From CAZGKW01 sp964526295 (lineage in GTDB: Bacteria; Planctomycetota; Phycisphaerae; FEN-1346): DNA of 64,000 bases. The position numbers and the translations under genes were made by a program. This document shows, piece after piece, positions 8,203 through 17,400 of this stretch (position 1 is its first letter; each line of letters starts with the position of its first letter). The stretch lies in contig CAZGKW010000002.1 of the NCBI GenBank assembly GCA_964526295.1, forward strand, positions 123,477-187,476, given 5' to 3'. The notes beneath the pieces were generated by a model. It was not told the DNA's origin, did not search any database, and saw nothing but the letters and a program-made list of their open reading frames with translations.

Positions 8203-8206
8203 CGGA

Positions 8207-8388
8207 TCAGCGGCGGCGGCGGCGGCTCATCGGCCTGCTGACGGCCTTGCCTCGCACCTCGTCCTCGGCGACGATGCGAAAGCCGACGTTGAAGACTCGC
8301 CGCCAGGGCGGATAGGCCAAACGGAAGGCTTAGCGGCATCGGTGCGGCGGATCGAAGAACCGACCGGCACGCTCCGCCCTCTCCATCG
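8207..8388 (-). pseudogene. remnant of a SUMF1/FGE-domain gene 3' end
   Basis: Read on the minus strand, the segment gives ...FFDPPHRCR, a TAA stop, then AFRLAYPPWRRVFNVGFR and a short tail ending at a TGA (8207-8209). This matches the last residues of the protein at 9668-13750 (FYDRPKRCRSAFRLAYPPWQRVYNVGFR), with the TAA standing where the intact gene has a serine codon. Over 8276-8341 about four of five bases match the intact copy. It lacks the rest of the domain, so it is a decayed partial duplication or the leftover of a deleted neighbour gene. Confidence 0.75.
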
Positions 8389-8411
8389 CAGACTGCCGCC
8401 CTCCGGAACCG

Positions 8412-9656
8412 TCAGACCCGCCACGGCTCGCGTTTGGGCCGGTCGAGCATGCGGTTGGCCTCTGCGTCGCCGGGGAACGCCTCCTTCTGCGGGTCCCACT
8501 TCAGCGGCCGTCCCAGCTCGTAGGCGATGTTGCCCAAGTGGCACACGGTGCAGGTGCGGTGGGCGATCTCGACGTCGCGGAACGGCAGCTCGCGGGTCTT
8601 GACGCAGTAAAGGAAGTCTCCCCCGAGTCCCCCCTGGCCCTTGTAGGTCCGCATGGACTTCGGGGGGGCCGGCGGGGGCTGGTCGGGCCCCGGAGCGGTG
8701 CCCAGGGCCCCCCGGTAGCCGATGTCCCGGAACTTGCCGGAGCGGTAGATCCGCGTCCCGTCGGCGAAGACGTAGGTCAGCTCTTTGGCGTCCGTCCCGT
8801 TCGGCGGGATGATCTCGACCGGGCCGGTGTGGTCCAGGCCGAGGGCGTAAAGGGCGCCGCCGAACTTGTGGCCGCCCCAGTCGGTCATCATGCCGCCGGA
8901 ATAGTCCCGCCAGGTCCGCCACCCCTTGCCGCCCAGGCCGTAGGCCTTGCTGCACCGGTGGGGGTGGTAAGGGGCCCAGGGGGCCGGCCCGAGCCACGTG
9001 TCCCACTCCATGCCGTCCGGCACGGGCTCGCCGGGCAGGTCGCACGGCCGCGAGGGGCCGCCCACGTTGACCCAGGCCTCGTAGACCCGGCCGAGGGCCC
9101 CATCATGGACGTACCGGGCGGCTCGGCCGTAGTCGCCGAAGACCCGCTGGCTGCCGCCGGAGAACACCCGGCCGTATCGCCGGGCGGCCTCGACCATGGC
9201 CCGGCCTTCCCTGACGGTCAGCGAGAGCGGCTTCTCGCAGAAGACGTCCTTTCCGTGCTCGCAGGCGTCGATGGCCGGGATGGCGTGCCAGTGGTCGGGC
9301 GTTCCGATGAGGACGGTGTCGATGTCGTCGCGGCGGGTGATCTCGCGGAAGTCGACGTAACTGTCGCAGTCCTGGTTGCCGTAGTGCCCGTCGACGAGGC
9401 CCTTGGCGTTCTGGCGGTGGCGGCGGACGACGTCGCAGACGGCCAGCACCTGGACCTCGGGGAAGCCCATGAAGCTCTTCATGTCGCCGGTGCCGCGGCC
9501 GCCCACGCCGATGGCCCCCATGGTGATGCGGTTGCTGGGCGAGACGGCCCCGTTGAGGCCCAGCGACGAGGGCCGAAGGACCAGCGGGAACCCCACGGCG
9601 GCCCCCGCCGCCGTCCTCAGGAACCCCCTCCGCGATACGCGTCTTCGCTTCGACAT
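8412..9656 (-). CDS. Gfo/Idh/MocA-family oxidoreductase, Tat-exported
   Basis: The 414-residue protein begins at ATG 9656 with a twin-arginine signal (RRRVSRRGFLRTAAGAAVGF). It continues with a Rossmann domain (MGAIGVGGRGTGDM, TPDHWHAIPAIDACEHGKDVFCEKPLSLTVREG), in which the EKP motif marks the catalytic lysine. The C-terminal alpha/beta domain includes DWGGHKFGGALYALGLD. Such enzymes oxidise or epimerise sugars using tightly bound NAD(P), and Tat export is common in Planctomycetota. The substrate is not predictable. It lies 11 bases downstream of the large SUMF1 fusion gene on the same strand, so they are probably co-transcribed. Confidence 0.88.
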   Translation of the reverse strand: MSKRRRVSRRGFLRTAAGAAVGFPLVLRPSSLGLNGAVSPSNRITMGAIGVGGRGTGDMKSFMGFPEVQVLAVCDVVRRHRQNAKGLVDGHYGNQDCDSYVDFREITRRDDIDTVLIGTPDHWHAIPAIDACEHGKDVFCEKPLSLTVREGRAMVEAARRYGRVFSGGSQRVFGDYGRAARYVHDGALGRVYEAWVNVGGPSRPCDLPGEPVPDGMEWDTWLGPAPWAPYHPHRCSKAYGLGGKGWRTWRDYSGGMMTDWGGHKFGGALYALGLDHTGPVEIIPPNGTDAKELTYVFADGTRIYRSGKFRDIGYRGALGTAPGPDQPPPAPPKSMRTYKGQGGLGGDFLYCVKTRELPFRDVEIAHRTCTVCHLGNIAYELGRPLKWDPQKEAFPGDAEANRMLDRPKREPWRV

Positions 9657-9667
9657 CGTCGCTTCTC

Positions 9668-12600
9668 CTATTCGGCTGATCGGGCTTCGCACACCAGGCG
9701 GAAGCCGACGTTGTAGACCCGCTGCCAAGGCGGATAGGCCAGGCGGAACGCGCTTCGGCACCGCTTCGGCCGGTCGTAGAACGACCCGCCCCGGACCACC
9801 CTCTCGCCCGCACACCCCGGCTCGTCCCGCCCGTCGCCCGGGTCATACGGGTAGGGGCGGAAGGTCGTCCGCGTCCACTCGGCGGCGTTGCCGTGCACGT
9901 CGTGGAGGCCCCAGGCGTTCGGCGGGTACCGGCCGACCGGGCAGGTAATTGCCGCGCCGTCCTTGACGCCGCCGACGGATGGGATCCAATCGGGCGAGTC
10001 GCGCCGCGTCAGGCTGTCGAGCTGCGCGTCGGCCAGGTTCGCCAGCTTCCCGAAGTCGGTCTCGACCGGGCCGTAGGACAGGGCCGTGTCGGTCCCGGCC
10101 CGGCAGGCGTACTCCCACTGGGCCTCGGTCGGCAGCGTGAACTTCTCGCCCGTCCGCTCGGAGAGCCATCGGCAGAACGCCATCGCCCGGTCCCACGAGA
10201 TGCGGATGACGGGCTGGGCGTCGCCGTTGGCGGGCTCGCCGCGGACGCTCTGGTCCTTGTTGAAGTGGCTGATGTAGCGGCTGTCGTGGTTCGGGTCGAA
10301 CAGGCCGTATTGGCGGTTCGTGACCTCGCAGGCGCCGATCCAGAAGGGCCGGTCGATGGCGACGCGGCTTCGGGGCCGCTCGTCGGGCAGGCCGTCGTCG
10401 CTTCCCATCAGAAACTCGCCCGCCGGGACGAGCACCAGGTCCATGCTCACCCCGCCGCCGAGGTCGATCGCCCGCCGGGTCTCCGTCGCTGCGGCCGCCT
10501 GGCGCCGACGGGCCTCGTCGGCGTCGAACGGCCATCCGGGACACGTCGCCGGGCCGGCTTCGGCGGGGGCCTGGTAGACACGCGGGGCAGCCGCCGTGGC
10601 GGTCGCCGGCTCGTAGGCGGGCGCGTCGGGGATGGCCTCCGGATCGAGGTCGATCCCGGCGTAGAGGCGGGCACACTCCATCCGCCGCCGGTGATAGTCG
10701 CCCCCGATGCCCCGGTGCTCGCTCCACGTGCCGTGGTCCGGCACGTTCAGGTCGATCCAGGTGATCAGCCGGTCCCAGGCCTCCTCGTCGAGCCGCACCC
10801 CGCCGTGGCCCTTCCTGAGCATCTGGACCAGTTCGCTGGTGTCGGCGTGGTACTCCAGGGGCGGCATGATGTGATAGTCGCTCTCGGGGCCCGGGCGGCG
10901 GACATACGGGTGCAGGGCGACGTAGCTCGGCGTGAAGCCCCGCCAGCCCCGTTTGCTGCTGCGGCTGAGGTCGGGGATCGTCCGGCCTCCGGGCCGCGGC
11001 TTCCCATTGTGGCACGAGACGCAGTGCGCGTCGAGCACCGGCTGGACCTCCCGCGGAAAGCTGAAACCCCGCGGCGGGCCGTACCACGGCTCGACCTCGG
11101 CGGGGGGCTTCCTCATCGCCAGCGTCGTGCGGACCGGCGGCGCGTCGGACAGCCGCTCGTGACAGCCGACGCACGAGACCTTCTCGCCGGGCATGCCGAC
11201 GAACCAGCTCCGCATGATCTGGAGGGCCTTGCCCTCGGCGTCGAGCGGCTGGACGGCGACCGGCGTGTTGGCCGGGACACGGAACACCGCCGACCCGTCC
11301 TCCTCGACAGGCACGGTCCCGAGGATGCGATGGACGTCCCAGGGGCCGTCGATGCCGACGTGGATGTGCCCGCCCATGCCGGTGTAGGCGTAGTGGAACG
11401 CGTAGACGCGAAGGGCCTTCACCGTCCCTCGCGGCACCCCCGCCAGGCCCTCGCCGACGTAGATGTCGGAGAGGTAGACCAGGGCGTCCTTGCGGTCCGG
11501 GTCGACCTTGTCGGGGATGACCGGCGGCCGGGGGGTCTTGCGGAAGGGGACCGGCTCGAGGAAGGCGTACTCGGGGTCCTCCCTCAGGAGAAGCAGGTTG
11601 TCGAAGACGTCCACGAGGTAAAGGCCCCATCGCGCCTGCTGCGTCGGCCGGCAGGCGACGAGGAAGTACTTCTCGCTGAGTGCGTAGGGGTGCAGGAACC
11701 GGGGCCAGGACCGGCCGACGAGCTGGTCGCGGATGATCGGCTCGACGGCCTGGCCGTAGCCGGGGACCCGCTGGACGATGCCGTCGGCCTCCTTCTGGCC
11801 GCGGGCCGGGTCAAACAGGACCAGCTCCCCCTGTCGCCGTACGCCGTGGTGCCCGGACACGATGCCGACCACCCGGCTGGGATGGCCGGGGATGGGCCGG
11901 GCGTAGAACAGCGAGTTCGGCCAGTAGGAGTTGCTCCCGTAGTAGGCCATCTGGCCCGTCCCGTCGGGGTTCATCCGGAACAGCAGCCGCGAGAAGTAGT
12001 GCGGCGTGTCGCTGTACTCCCACCGCGTGTAGAGGACGCGGCCGTCGTTCAGGACGGTGGGGCACCAGTTGTGGTCCTGGTCGAAGCAGAGCTGGCGGAT
12101 GCCCGTGCCGTCGGCGTTCATCAGGAAGAGGTTGGCCACCTTGTTCCGTCCGCCGACGCAAGGGATGCCCTGGAAGACGCGCGTCGAGCCGAAGATGATC
12201 CGCCCGTCGGGCAGGTAGCAGGGGTCGTAGTTGTCGACGTCGGGATGCTCGCCGGGGGTGACCTGTCTGAGGCCCGTCCCGTCGGCCCGGACCTCGAGGA
12301 TCTGCCACCGGCCTTGGGTGCCGATCGAGGAGAACAGCATGCGGTCGGCGTCCCAGTGGAGGTCGACGTCGCCGACGAACTTGCCGCCTTCGGGCCGATA
12401 GAGCGTGGTCAGCGTGCCGCCCGGCCGGACGGGCGAGAGGACGGCGATCTCGTTGTCGTAACCGTTCGGGCGGAGGGCGCAGTTGCCCTGCCAGTTGGCC
12501 GGCAGGCCGAGGTTCCGCTGTGACCGCTTCACCACCAGGAGCCGGTCGAAGTCGAGCAGGGGGTTGGCGAGCAAGGCCTCCGCACGGAGCGCATCGAGGG

Positions 12601-13750
12601 CGGCGACGGCCTCGGCGAAGCGGGTCGCGGCATCGGTATCGCCCGACTGGGCGGGTCCCCTCAGTCCCGCCAGGCGCTCCTCCAGCGCCGCCAGGCGCGA
12701 GAGGTACTCGCGGCCGTTCGGATACCGCGGCCCGAACGTCTCGGTCAGGTCGAGGATCGCTCGGCGCAGTGCGGCGGTCTCATGGCCGTCACGGGAGGCA
12801 AGGGCATCGTCGAGTTGCGAGCGGCGGTAGTAAGCCTCGCGGACGGACTGGAGCCCGGCCTCGCTCGCGACCTGGGCGGCCAGCCGGGCCAGCTTCCGGT
12901 TCCGTCCGGGCACGGTCTTCAGGTACCGCATGGCGAGGCCGGAGAAGTCGCCCGCGGGCCAGTCGGCGTCCCAGATGCCGTCCTCCCGCTCCCACCGCAT
13001 CTGCCGGCGAGCCTGGGCCCCGGCGAAGTCCCGCTCGACGAGCCGCCACAGGTCGTCGCGGCGATCGGGTGGCCGGGTGGCGTCGCGGGGCCGGCGCGAC
13101 AGGGAAAAGTAATACCCGTAGCCGCCGCGGCGGTTCACGATCTTCAGGAGCAGCCGGTTCTCGCCGGCCGCCAGCTTGAGCTTCGCGCTCGCCTGGTTCA
13201 CCCCGGGCCCGCGAAGGACGTCCTGCGAGACGACCTTTTTCCCGTTGAGCCAGACAGCCAGGGCGTCGTCGCTGCCGAAGTAGCCGGTGACCGTCGTCGG
13301 CGTCTCGGCCGTCAGCGTCCGGTAGAGGTACGTGACGGCGACGTCCGGGCCGGGCAGGTCCTGCACGACGCCGTCCTGCCACCTTCGCCTCGCCCGCCAG
13401 CGGACCCCCTCCCCGTAGGCCCTCTTGAGGTCGACGCCGCTCTCGGGCGGAAAGGCGTAGCTGAAGGCGTCCTCGCCCTTGGGCGGGACGAGCGGCCCGA
13501 GGCCCCAGAAGTGCGGACTCAGTGCGACGCCCGGCACCTGCCCGTACGCCTGGGCAGGCGGATCGGGATGCGACGATTCCCACTTCCGCAGCGCCTCCCG
13601 CGAGCAGCGGAGCGTTGCCTGCCACGTCTCGTGCAGCCGGTAGTAGGGCGGGTCGGCGGCGGCGTCGGCCCCGAGCGAGGGCGTTACGGCGGCAAGCACC
13701 GCGGCGACGGTGACCCCCGCCAGGCGGAAACGGCTGAGGAGGTTTCGCAT
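9668..13750 (-). CDS. 1360-residue fusion: HZS-alpha-like propeller, haem-c motifs and SUMF1/FGE domain
   Basis: The product starts at ATG 13750 with a signal peptide. A sugar- or ligand-binding-like module follows (YLYRTLTAETPTTVTGYFGSDD...), then helices, then a TolB-like beta-propeller (DGRIIFGSTRVFQG, LFLMNADGTGIRQL, DGRVLYTRWEYSD) of the kind related to hydrazine synthase alpha. Two haem-c attachment motifs come next, CVGCH (about residue 860) and CVSCH (about 910). From about 1090 to the end is a SUMF1/EgtB/PvdO-type domain (MVLVPAGEFLMGS-like start, LPTEAQWEYACRAGT, GNAAEWT, VVRGGSFYDRPKRCRSAFR). In formylglycine-generating enzyme the GGS is followed by a paired-cysteine segment; here only one Cys (KRCRS) is present, so sulfatase activation is doubtful. 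It is probably a periplasmic redox or binding protein. Nearby genes give no pathway. Confidence 0.8.
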   Translation of the reverse strand: MRNLLSRFRLAGVTVAAVLAAVTPSLGADAAADPPYYRLHETWQATLRCSREALRKWESSHPDPPAQAYGQVPGVALSPHFWGLGPLVPPKGEDAFSYAFPPESGVDLKRAYGEGVRWRARRRWQDGVVQDLPGPDVAVTYLYRTLTAETPTTVTGYFGSDDALAVWLNGKKVVSQDVLRGPGVNQASAKLKLAAGENRLLLKIVNRRGGYGYYFSLSRRPRDATRPPDRRDDLWRLVERDFAGAQARRQMRWEREDGIWDADWPAGDFSGLAMRYLKTVPGRNRKLARLAAQVASEAGLQSVREAYYRRSQLDDALASRDGHETAALRRAILDLTETFGPRYPNGREYLSRLAALEERLAGLRGPAQSGDTDAATRFAEAVAALDALRAEALLANPLLDFDRLLVVKRSQRNLGLPANWQGNCALRPNGYDNEIAVLSPVRPGGTLTTLYRPEGGKFVGDVDLHWDADRMLFSSIGTQGRWQILEVRADGTGLRQVTPGEHPDVDNYDPCYLPDGRIIFGSTRVFQGIPCVGGRNKVANLFLMNADGTGIRQLCFDQDHNWCPTVLNDGRVLYTRWEYSDTPHYFSRLLFRMNPDGTGQMAYYGSNSYWPNSLFYARPIPGHPSRVVGIVSGHHGVRRQGELVLFDPARGQKEADGIVQRVPGYGQAVEPIIRDQLVGRSWPRFLHPYALSEKYFLVACRPTQQARWGLYLVDVFDNLLLLREDPEYAFLEPVPFRKTPRPPVIPDKVDPDRKDALVYLSDIYVGEGLAGVPRGTVKALRVYAFHYAYTGMGGHIHVGIDGPWDVHRILGTVPVEEDGSAVFRVPANTPVAVQPLDAEGKALQIMRSWFVGMPGEKVSCVGCHERLSDAPPVRTTLAMRKPPAEVEPWYGPPRGFSFPREVQPVLDAHCVSCHNGKPRPGGRTIPDLSRSSKRGWRGFTPSYVALHPYVRRPGPESDYHIMPPLEYHADTSELVQMLRKGHGGVRLDEEAWDRLITWIDLNVPDHGTWSEHRGIGGDYHRRRMECARLYAGIDLDPEAIPDAPAYEPATATAAAPRVYQAPAEAGPATCPGWPFDADEARRRQAAAATETRRAIDLGGGVSMDLVLVPAGEFLMGSDDGLPDERPRSRVAIDRPFWIGACEVTNRQYGLFDPNHDSRYISHFNKDQSVRGEPANGDAQPVIRISWDRAMAFCRWLSERTGEKFTLPTEAQWEYACRAGTDTALSYGPVETDFGKLANLADAQLDSLTRRDSPDWIPSVGGVKDGAAITCPVGRYPPNAWGLHDVHGNAAEWTRTTFRPYPYDPGDGRDEPGCAGERVVRGGSFYDRPKRCRSAFRLAYPPWQRVYNVGFRLVCEARSAE

Positions 13751-13918
13751 GGCCTGGTTCCCTGACACACCCACCCCACAGCACTCCCGCCTTACTTTAA
13801 CCGGTTTCGCGGCCCGAAGGGCAGGGGAAAACTCCGGCCGCATACGCGGTGGGCCTCGCCTTTCCGGCGAGGGACCCCGTGGGGGCGGGGGCCCAGGCCC
13901 GCGCTTTCTCCCGTCTGC

Positions 13919-13948
13919 TTGACGTCATCGGCTCGGAGGGCCTAACAT
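13919..13948 (+). promoter_or_regulatory. probable promoter of the glycosyltransferase operon
   Basis: TTGACG (13919-13924), an 18-base spacer and TAACAT (13943-13948) lie 31 bases before ATG 13980. A GGGAG ribosome binding site sits between. Confidence 0.55.
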
Positions 13949-13979
13949 GGTAAGTCGTTCGGGGCGCCGAGGGAGCAGT

Positions 13980-14768
13980 ATGCGAACGCTGATAGCCATC
14001 CCTGTCTACAACGAGGAGCGGCACCTGGAGCGGGTCCTGGCCGAGGTGGTCAAGTACTCCCCCGAAGTCCTGGCCGTCGACGACGGGTCCATCGATCGAA
14101 GCGCCGAGGTCCTCGACGCCCACCCCTTCGTCGAGGTCCACCATCACGAGTCAAACGAGGGGTACGGCCAGAGCCTGATCGACGCGTTCGCCATCGCCGC
14201 CTGCCGCCGGTTCGACTGGGTCGTCACGCTCGACGCCGACGAGCAGCACGACCCTGCCACCATCCAGGTGTTCATCGACGAGGCGGCCAGGGGCGATGCG
14301 GACGTCCTCTCGGGGTCGCGGTACCTGCCGGAGAGCCTTCGCGAGTCGCCGGTGCCGGAGGAGCGGCGGAGCGTCAACGTGCTGATCACGGCCGTCCTGG
14401 CCCGGATGACGCCCTACCGATTGACCGACTCGTTCTGCGGGTTCAAGGCGTACCGGGTGGCGGCGCTTGAGCGGCTCGACCTGACCGAGACGGGCTACGC
14501 CTTCCCGCTCCAGTTCTGGGTTCGGGCGGCCCGAGCGGGCCTGCGGGTCCGCGAGGTGCCCATCAAGCTGGTCTACCTGGACCCGTCGCGGCAGTTCGGC
14601 GGGGGCCTGGACGACCCGCGTCGGCGGCTGCGGCATTACCTCGACGTTCTCGACCGGGAGCTGTCTGTTGCTGACGTCGGCTCCCCCGAGCCCGGAGCGG
14701 GAGCTCCGGGGTACGTGCGAGCGGCGCCGTCCGTCCCGCACGCCGGCTCGGCGGAGGCGCCGCGATGA
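13980..14768 (+). CDS. family 2 glycosyltransferase (dolichyl-phosphate-mannose-synthase-like)
   Basis: A 262-residue GT-A enzyme: IAIPVYNEERHLERVLAEV, VLAVDDGSID, WVVTLDADEQHDP (the metal-binding DxD region), SGSRY, and DSFCGFKAYRVAALERL, a hallmark of the DPM1/polyprenyl-phosphate glycosyltransferase branch. No transmembrane segments follow, so it is a soluble or membrane-associated transferase from a nucleotide sugar to a lipid or glycan acceptor. ATG 13980 is preferred over an upstream start because of the GGGAG site. The 3' end overlaps ATG 14765 of the next gene. Confidence 0.82.
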   Translation: MRTLIAIPVYNEERHLERVLAEVVKYSPEVLAVDDGSIDRSAEVLDAHPFVEVHHHESNEGYGQSLIDAFAIAACRRFDWVVTLDADEQHDPATIQVFIDEAARGDADVLSGSRYLPESLRESPVPEERRSVNVLITAVLARMTPYRLTDSFCGFKAYRVAALERLDLTETGYAFPLQFWVRAARAGLRVREVPIKLVYLDPSRQFGGGLDDPRRRLRHYLDVLDRELSVADVGSPEPGAGAPGYVRAAPSVPHAGSAEAPR

Positions 14769-16477
14769 CGCCGATCACTCGCGAGCATTTCCGCGTGCCG
14801 CGCGACGACCGGCGGGCCTACGTCCGGCCCGAGCCTTCCGCCCTGCCGGCGGTGGTCGAGCGGAACCGGCGGCGCCTCACCGGGTACGACTTCGAGCTGG
14901 CCGGCCGGCCGTTCGCGGCGTTCCGGAGGGCCGCCCGGGCCGAGATCGTCGAAGCGGCCCGCCGCTATACCGAGAGGTGGGCCGTGACGGCGCCCGACTG
15001 GTCCGAGCCGGCCCCCGTCATCATGGCCGGCCACCAGCCCCAGCCGTTCCATCCCGGCGTCTGGATCAAGAACTTCCTGGCGGGCTCCCTGGCCCGGGCC
15101 GTCGGCGGCGTCGGGCTCAACCTCAACGTCGACAACGACGAGGTCCACAACCAGGTCCTCCGCATGCCGACGCGGGACCTGACCTGCCGCATGGGCGGCG
15201 ACGAGGTCCGCATCACCGAGGTTGACCTGTCGGCGCCTGGGGACCGGGTGCCGTTCGAGGAGCAGCCCGCCGATGCGCTGCGGCCCGAGGCGGTCCACGA
15301 AGCGCTGGAGGGGGCGCCCGGCCCGGACGTGGCCCAATCGCTTCGCCTCGCCTGGATGGAGCTGGTCGAGGCCGTCGGCGACGCCGGGAACCTGGGCGAG
15401 GCGTTCGTCGTGGCCCGGCGGCGGGTGGAAGAAGCCGTGGGCCTCACGAACCTGGAGCTGCCTGTCTCCCTGCTTGGCGATTCGGAGGCGTTCCGCCTTT
15501 TCCTGGCCGAGATGATCCGGCGCCGGGAGGACTTCTTCGCCGCCTACAACGACTCGCTCCACGAGTACCGCCAAGCCTACAACGAGGAGAACCTGGCCCA
15601 GCCGATGCCCGACCTGGCCCGGGAGCGAGGCCGGATGGAACTCCCGTACTGGGTGTGGCGGGAGGGGGAGCGGCGGCAGCGGCTGTGGGTCGAGACGACC
15701 GAGGGCGGGAGCGTCGTCCTGGCGTGTGATCACACGATCGTGGGCCGCCTGACGCCCGAGGAGGCGGCCGATCCGTCCCAGGCGGCCCACCGGCTGGCCG
15801 AGCTTCGCCGCGGAGGGTGGAAGGTCCGCCCCCGGGCCCTCTCGATGACGCTCTTCGTGCGATTGGCCATTGCCGACGTCTTCATTCACGGGCTGGGCGG
15901 GGCCCTGTACGACAAGATCACCGACCGGCTCGTCGAGCGGCTGTTCGGCGTCGAGCCGCCCGACCTGGTCCTCGCCTCCTGCACGGTGCACCTGCCGCTG
16001 GAGACGTATCCGTCGACCCGGGAGGACCTGAAGGCGGCCCGGCGGCTGGTCCGCGACTGGCGATACAATCCCGACCGGCTCCTGCCCGACCACGTCAGGG
16101 GGCTGCCGGACCTGGGGCCGCTGATCGAGGAGAAGTGGCGGTCCATCCGCGACAAGGGCGATACGCGGGCCGAGCGGCGACTCCGGTGGCGCCGGGTCCG
16201 GGAGCTGAACGGCCGCATCGCCGCCTTCCACCCGGACGGTCCCCAGGCCGCCCGGCGCCGCCTCGAACGCGTCCGCCGCGAGCTCGACTACAACGCCATC
16301 CTGACGGACCGCGAATACCCGTACCTGTTGTACCCCCGGGGCGACCTGGCGGCGTTCTACCGCGACGCGACGCGGATCGAGGCGGTTGCCGAAGCGCCCT
16401 GCGGGTGCGGCTCGGCCTCATCCCGGGGCTGTCCGCCGAAGCCCCCCGGGCGACCGATGAAGCGGCGCGGGGCGTAG
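14765..16477 (+). CDS. unrecognised 570-residue protein, possibly BshC-superfamily
   Basis: No confident family match. The sequence has IMAGHQPQPFHPGVWIKNFLAGSLA followed by NLNVDNDEVHNQ. This is distantly reminiscent of the 'TGQQ...Y...K' and 'EDHD' segments of the bacillithiol ligase BshC, which would suggest an amino-acid or thiol ligase, but I would not assign that. Later parts are rich in Arg-containing helices (ERRLRWRRVRELNGRI, QAARRRLERVRRELDYNAIL), suggesting a coiled-coil or nucleic-acid-like surface. There is no signal peptide. A cysteine cluster (CGCGSASSRGC) lies near the C terminus. It overlaps the glycosyltransferase gene by ATGA and is followed 39 bases later by a sugar isomerase, so the three likely form one operon. 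Confidence 0.6.
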   Translation: MTPITREHFRVPRDDRRAYVRPEPSALPAVVERNRRRLTGYDFELAGRPFAAFRRAARAEIVEAARRYTERWAVTAPDWSEPAPVIMAGHQPQPFHPGVWIKNFLAGSLARAVGGVGLNLNVDNDEVHNQVLRMPTRDLTCRMGGDEVRITEVDLSAPGDRVPFEEQPADALRPEAVHEALEGAPGPDVAQSLRLAWMELVEAVGDAGNLGEAFVVARRRVEEAVGLTNLELPVSLLGDSEAFRLFLAEMIRRREDFFAAYNDSLHEYRQAYNEENLAQPMPDLARERGRMELPYWVWREGERRQRLWVETTEGGSVVLACDHTIVGRLTPEEAADPSQAAHRLAELRRGGWKVRPRALSMTLFVRLAIADVFIHGLGGALYDKITDRLVERLFGVEPPDLVLASCTVHLPLETYPSTREDLKAARRLVRDWRYNPDRLLPDHVRGLPDLGPLIEEKWRSIRDKGDTRAERRLRWRRVRELNGRIAAFHPDGPQAARRRLERVRRELDYNAILTDREYPYLLYPRGDLAAFYRDATRIEAVAEAPCGCGSASSRGCPPKPPGRPMKRRGA

Positions 16478-16516
16478 GGCCGGGCCACCGCCGCCGCAAA
16501 CGCGAAAGGCCTCCTC

Positions 16517-17362
16517 ATGACCACGCTCGCCTTCAGCACGAACGCCTACACGAACGTTTCCCTGGCCGAGGCCTGCGACCGGATCGCCGAGGCCGGGTAT
16601 CGCGGGGTCGAGGTGCTGGCCGACGTGCCGCACGCCTACCCCGCGACCTTCGAGGCCCACCGGGGTCAGCGGCTGAAGGAGCGGCTCGACGCGCTGGGCC
16701 TGGAGTGCGTGGCGGTCAACGCGAACACGGCGATGGGCTGGTTCGACCCGGTGCCCGAGGAGCTGACGTTCGAGCCGAGCCTCGTCTCGGCCGACGGCCG
16801 CCGGCGGGAAGCCCGGGTCGAGCTGATCGAGCAGGCGATGACCGTGGCGGGCATGCTCGGGGCGCCCGTCCTGACGATCACGACGGGTCAGCCGGGCCCG
16901 GATGCCGATGCCGACGCCATGCGCGAATGGCTCCTGGAGGGTCTGGACCTCGTGGTCACGGCGGCCCACCGGGCGGGCGTTGAACTGGCCATCGAGTGCG
17001 AGCCGGGCCAGTTCATCGAACGGACCGCCGACCTCGTCGAGCTTCTGGAGGAGGTGGGCGATCCGCGGCTCGGGGCGAACCTCGACATCGGCCATGCCTG
17101 GTGCCTCGGCGAGGACCCCGCCGAGTCGGTCCGGAAGCTCGGGCCCCACCTCAAGCACCTGCACCTGGAGGACATCAAGGGCCGCGAGCACTACCACCTG
17201 GTCCCCGGCCAGGGGGACATCGACTTCGGGTCGGTCGTGCGTGCCCTGGAAGCCGTCGGTTACGACCGGGCGGCGGCGGTGGAGCTCTACACCTATGCCC
17301 ACGAGCCGGACCGGGCCGCCCGCGAGGCCCACGCCGCCCTCGCCCCCCGGTTCGGGGCATAG
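16517..17362 (+). CDS. sugar phosphate isomerase/epimerase, TIM barrel (AP endonuclease 2 family)
   Basis: The 281-residue protein has the xylose-isomerase-like TIM-barrel pattern. It includes LAEACDRIAEAGYRGVEV, a metal-binding IECEPGQFIE glutamate, a GANLDIGHAW Asp/His pair, HLKHLHLEDIKG histidines, GDIDFGSVVRALEAVGY, and a final VELYTYAHEPD. All expected metal ligands seem present, so it should isomerise or epimerise a sugar or inositol derivative. The substrate is unknown. It is the third gene of the glycosyltransferase cluster and is convergent with the diguanylate cyclase gene. Confidence 0.85.
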   Translation: MTTLAFSTNAYTNVSLAEACDRIAEAGYRGVEVLADVPHAYPATFEAHRGQRLKERLDALGLECVAVNANTAMGWFDPVPEELTFEPSLVSADGRRREARVELIEQAMTVAGMLGAPVLTITTGQPGPDADADAMREWLLEGLDLVVTAAHRAGVELAIECEPGQFIERTADLVELLEEVGDPRLGANLDIGHAWCLGEDPAESVRKLGPHLKHLHLEDIKGREHYHLVPGQGDIDFGSVVRALEAVGYDRAAAVELYTYAHEPDRAAREAHAALAPRFGA

Positions 17363-17400
17363 GCGGAAAGGGCGTCTCGGCGGGTGCCTGCGGCGGGTGT

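Noticed and set aside
9668..13750. Hydrazine synthase and hence an anammox bacterium
   Set aside because: Only the propeller of the alpha subunit is similar; beta/gamma subunits and hydrazine dehydrogenase are absent, and such propellers are common in other planctomycetes.
14765..16477. Bacillithiol ligase BshC as a firm call
   Set aside because: Resemblance is limited to two short motifs and no BshA/BshB partner is visible.
16517..17362. AP endonuclease for DNA repair
   Set aside because: The TIM barrel fits the sugar isomerase/epimerase branch, not endonuclease IV.
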